Below, in pieces: positions 34,022 through 36,130 of a DNA stretch of 36,130 nt (the stretch's first letter is position 1; every line of letters starts with the position of its first letter). The translations under genes and the position numbers were made by a program. Origin of the DNA: Candidatus Accumulibacter adjunctus (GTDB taxonomy: Bacteria; Pseudomonadota; Gammaproteobacteria; Burkholderiales; Rhodocyclaceae); assembly GCA_000585015.1 (NCBI GenBank), contig JFAX01000010.1:224-36353 (forward strand), written 5' to 3'. The notes under the pieces were generated by a model. It was not told the origin of the DNA. It did no database searches and saw nothing but the letters and a program-made list of their open reading frames with translations.

Positions 34022-35449
34022 TCAGGCGGCTGCGGGCGGCGACTCCAGACCCGGCTCGATTCGCGGCTGTGCGCCGCTCTCCAGTGCGATCACGACGCCG
34101 GCTTCGCCGCCCGCACAGGCGAATGCCGCATCGACGCCGAGGCCTGCCACCCAGGCGACGCGTTCGCCACAGCACAGCAACGGCAGGCGGTCGCGTTCCC
34201 ATGGCGGTACCCCAGCCTCCTGGAAGAGCTTGCGCAGGGGGCGACGCGGCCGCCGCGGGTCAGGCTGCAATGTCTCGCCGCCGCTCCTCGTCCGCAGGCA
34301 GACGGCAGCGTCGGCGAGGAGCCGGCGACTGATGCCGCGGCCAGTCGCCGCAGCGAAGTTCAGCCGGTCGGCGCCCCAGGCGAGTTGCGCCTCGCCGTGC
34401 CATGCCAGCGGTACGACAGGGATCGGTGGCCGCTGGCGAACGACGTGGATCTCGTCGCGATAGACGTGGAGCGCGCCGTCGACGGTGCCGACGCAGGTGG
34501 CCGATGCCGCGTCGGCACTCGCCAGTTGCCGCAGCGCCTCGTCGAGCCAGCGCGTCTCCGGCGCCCGCATGCCTGCGCGATGCAACTCGTGCCGCAGCAG
34601 ATTGCGCGCTCGCGCCTCGCTCAAGAGATTGAAGCGCCGCAGATCGATCCGGCCATGCGCGCCAACGACCAGCAAGCGGTCGATCGCGGCGAGTTCGTCG
34701 AGCAGTTGCGCGGCCTCGGCGAAGTGGCCGGCGGCCCGCGCCAGCGCCTGTGCGGCTGCTGGAAACTGCTGCGCGATGCACGGCAGGACGGCGTGCCGCA
34801 GGTGATTGCGGCGCAGACGAAGGTCGGCGTTGCTCTCGTCCTCGACCCAGGACAGCGCCTGCTCGCCCGCGTAAGCGGCGATCGTCGCCCGCGACACGCC
34901 GAGCAGCGGCCGGATCAGCCGCGGACCGGCAGCCTGGCTTCTCTCGTCGGGCATGCCGGCGGCGCCGCGCACGCCGGCGCCGCGCAGGAGCCGGAAGAGT
35001 ACGGTCTCCGCCTGGTCGTCGCGATGCTGGGCGAGCGCCAGCCAGTCCGCCTCGCAGCGCGCGAAGACGGCCTGTCGCTGCCGCCGCGCCGCCGCTTCGA
35101 TCCCTTCGCCACTGTCCGGGGGCACCTGCACGCGCCCGATCGCCAGCGCCACGTCGAGCCGCCGGCAGAACTCCTGGCAGAACTCCACCCACGCGTCGGC
35201 ATGCGGGCTCAGGCCGTGATGGACATGCAGCGCCGAAAGTTCGCAGTCCAGCCCGGCGGCGCGCAGCCGGCTCAGGGCGTGCAGCAGGACGACCGAGTCG
35301 AGACCACCGGAAAGCGCGACGCAGAGGCGGCGGCCGTGCGTCAGCCGCGGTGCGATGAAACGCCCGAGAATCGCCGCCAGGGTGGGTTCGACCGTCGCGG
35401 CCCTCGGTCCCGACGGAGCCGCTCCGCGCGTGCCGCGACCGCTCGACAA
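34022..35449 (-). CDS. tilS: tRNA(Ile)-lysidine synthase TilS
   Basis: 475 residues if started at the TTG at 35449; no ATG or GTG lies between the accA stop and the conserved part. The enzyme attaches lysine to C34 of the tRNA-Ile that reads AUA. The PP-loop ATPase motif is SGGLDS (47-52), preceded by RLCVALS. HVHHGLS, AQHRDDQAETVLFRLLRGAG and EDESNADLRLRRNHLRHAVLP are strong TilS marks, and a C-terminal TilS domain follows (RSGGETLQPD; LRKLFQEAGVPPWERDRLPLL). The gene follows accA by 28 bases, a conserved betaproteobacterial pairing. The start codon is uncertain. Confidence 0.93.
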   Translation of the reverse strand: MSSGRGTRGAAPSGPRAATVEPTLAAILGRFIAPRLTHGRRLCVALSGGLDSVVLLHALSRLRAAGLDCELSALHVHHGLSPHADAWVEFCQEFCRRLDVALAIGRVQVPPDSGEGIEAAARRQRQAVFARCEADWLALAQHRDDQAETVLFRLLRGAGVRGAAGMPDERSQAAGPRLIRPLLGVSRATIAAYAGEQALSWVEDESNADLRLRRNHLRHAVLPCIAQQFPAAAQALARAAGHFAEAAQLLDELAAIDRLLVVGAHGRIDLRRFNLLSEARARNLLRHELHRAGMRAPETRWLDEALRQLASADAASATCVGTVDGALHVYRDEIHVVRQRPPIPVVPLAWHGEAQLAWGADRLNFAAATGRGISRRLLADAAVCLRTRSGGETLQPDPRRPRRPLRKLFQEAGVPPWERDRLPLLCCGERVAWVAGLGVDAAFACAGGEAGVVIALESGAQPRIEPGLESPPAAA

Positions 35450-35477
35450 GCTTGCCGGATCCCCGCCGCAATCGGGC

Positions 35478-36130
35478 TCAGCCGGGCTGCAGTTCCCTGA
35501 CCGCCCCGTACGAGAGGAGACGGTCGAGGCGTTGCTGCAGGAGCTCTGCCAAGGGGACCTCCCGGAGTTGCTGCAACGAGGCGCGCAGCGCCTGCCGCAG
35601 ATTCTCCGCCATCGCGGCGTGGTCACGGTGCGCGCCGCCGACGGGTTCGGGGACGATGCGGTCGACCAGCCCGAGCGACTGCAGCCGCTGCGCGGTGATG
35701 CCCATGATCTCGGCGGCCTCGCTCGCCTTCTCGGCGCTCTTCCAGAGAATCGACGCGCAACCCTCCGGCGAGATCACCGAGTAGGTCGCATACTGCAGCA
35801 TCTGCAGGACGTCGCCGACTCCGATCGCCAGCGCGCCGCCCGAACCGCCTTCACCAATCACCGTGACGACGATCGGCACCTGCAGTTCGGCCATCACGTA
35901 CAGGTTGCGCCCGATGGCCTCCGACTGGCCGCGCTCTTCGGCATCGATGCCGGGATAGGCGCCGGGCGTGTCGATGAAGGTCAGCACCGGAATGCCGAAC
36001 TTCTCGGCCAGCCGCATCAGGCGCAACGCCTTGCGGTAGCCTTCCGGCCGCGGCATGCCGAAGTTGCGGAACAGTTTCTCCTTGGTGTCCCGGCCCTTCT
36101 GGTGGCCGATGACCATCACCGATTCGCCGT
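35478..36130 (-). CDS. accA: Acetyl-CoA carboxylase carboxyltransferase subunit alpha (partial)
   Basis: The C-terminal ~217 residues are in the window; the N-terminal third lies beyond position 36130. AccA and AccD form the carboxyltransferase that makes malonyl-CoA for fatty acid synthesis. Clear marks are [49 protein letters not shown], the oxyanion-type [17 protein letters not shown], and [11 protein letters not shown]. The stop is followed 28 bases later by the likely tilS start, so the two are probably one transcript. Confidence 0.97.
   Translation of the reverse strand, partial: GESVMVIGHQKGRDTKEKLFRNFGMPRPEGYRKALRLMRLAEKFGIPVLTFIDTPGAYPGIDAEERGQSEAIGRNLYVMAELQVPIVVTVIGEGGSGGALAIGVGDVLQMLQYATYSVISPEGCASILWKSAEKASEAAEIMGITAQRLQSLGLVDRIVPEPVGGAHRDHAAMAENLRQALRASLQQLREVPLAELLQQRLDRLLSYGAVRELQPG

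Overview
The window is GC-rich chromosomal DNA from a Gram-negative betaproteobacterium, most likely of the Rhodocyclales type (for example Accumulibacter-like). This is an inference from gene order (ndk-rlmN-pilW-rodZ-ispG-hisS-yfgM-bamB-der and accA-tilS), protein style and base composition; no rRNA or other marker is present to prove it. Nearly all the sequence is explained by 26 protein genes and one decayed transposase gene. I saw no tRNA, rRNA or CRISPR array.

Layout. 1-1118: accessory scrap, with a broken IS3-type orfA, a perfect 20-bp inverted repeat and an AT-rich pocket. 1119-2691 (+): a 70-residue unknown protein and a Tat-exported lipocalin/CrtC-like protein. 2712-8279 (-): a run of five genes, namely two glycosyltransferase-like proteins (TIGR04283 and TIGR04282 types), moaA, moeA, and an MscS channel fused to a cyclic-nucleotide-binding domain. 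8528-14275 (+): a SUMF1-fold protein without the copper-binding cysteines of true formylglycine-generating enzymes, then a 1539-residue CheB-CheR-PAS-GGDEF-EAL signalling protein. 14459-14989 (-): a low-molecular-weight tyrosine phosphatase. 15316-15714 (+): a small alanine-rich helical protein.

15743-24861 (-): the compact housekeeping operon ndk, rlmN, pilW, rodZ, ispG, hisS, yfgM, bamB, der, mostly joined by 1- or 4-base start/stop overlaps. 25098-28173 (-): a TRAP dicarboxylate transporter dctP-dctQ-dctM, with an intrinsic terminator between dctP and dctQ and another after dctM. 28383-30970 (+): the divergent two-component system dctB-dctR. The 209-base intergenic region holds an 18-bp near-palindrome centred about 43 bases upstream of a predicted dctP start point, a plausible DctR operator. 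31031-36130 (-): accA (cut by the window edge), tilS, kup and a methylmalonyl-CoA decarboxylase (scpB).

How they work together: DctB/DctR probably sense C4-dicarboxylates and switch on DctPQM uptake. ScpB converts methylmalonyl-CoA to propionyl-CoA and may link succinate metabolism to propionyl-CoA. Most of the rest is conserved housekeeping. I do not see a convincing wholly new multi-gene system. The items most worth a second look are the CheB-CheR-GGDEF-EAL protein, the dctP regulatory region and attenuator, the His-rich tail of DctQ, and the cysteine-less SUMF1 protein.
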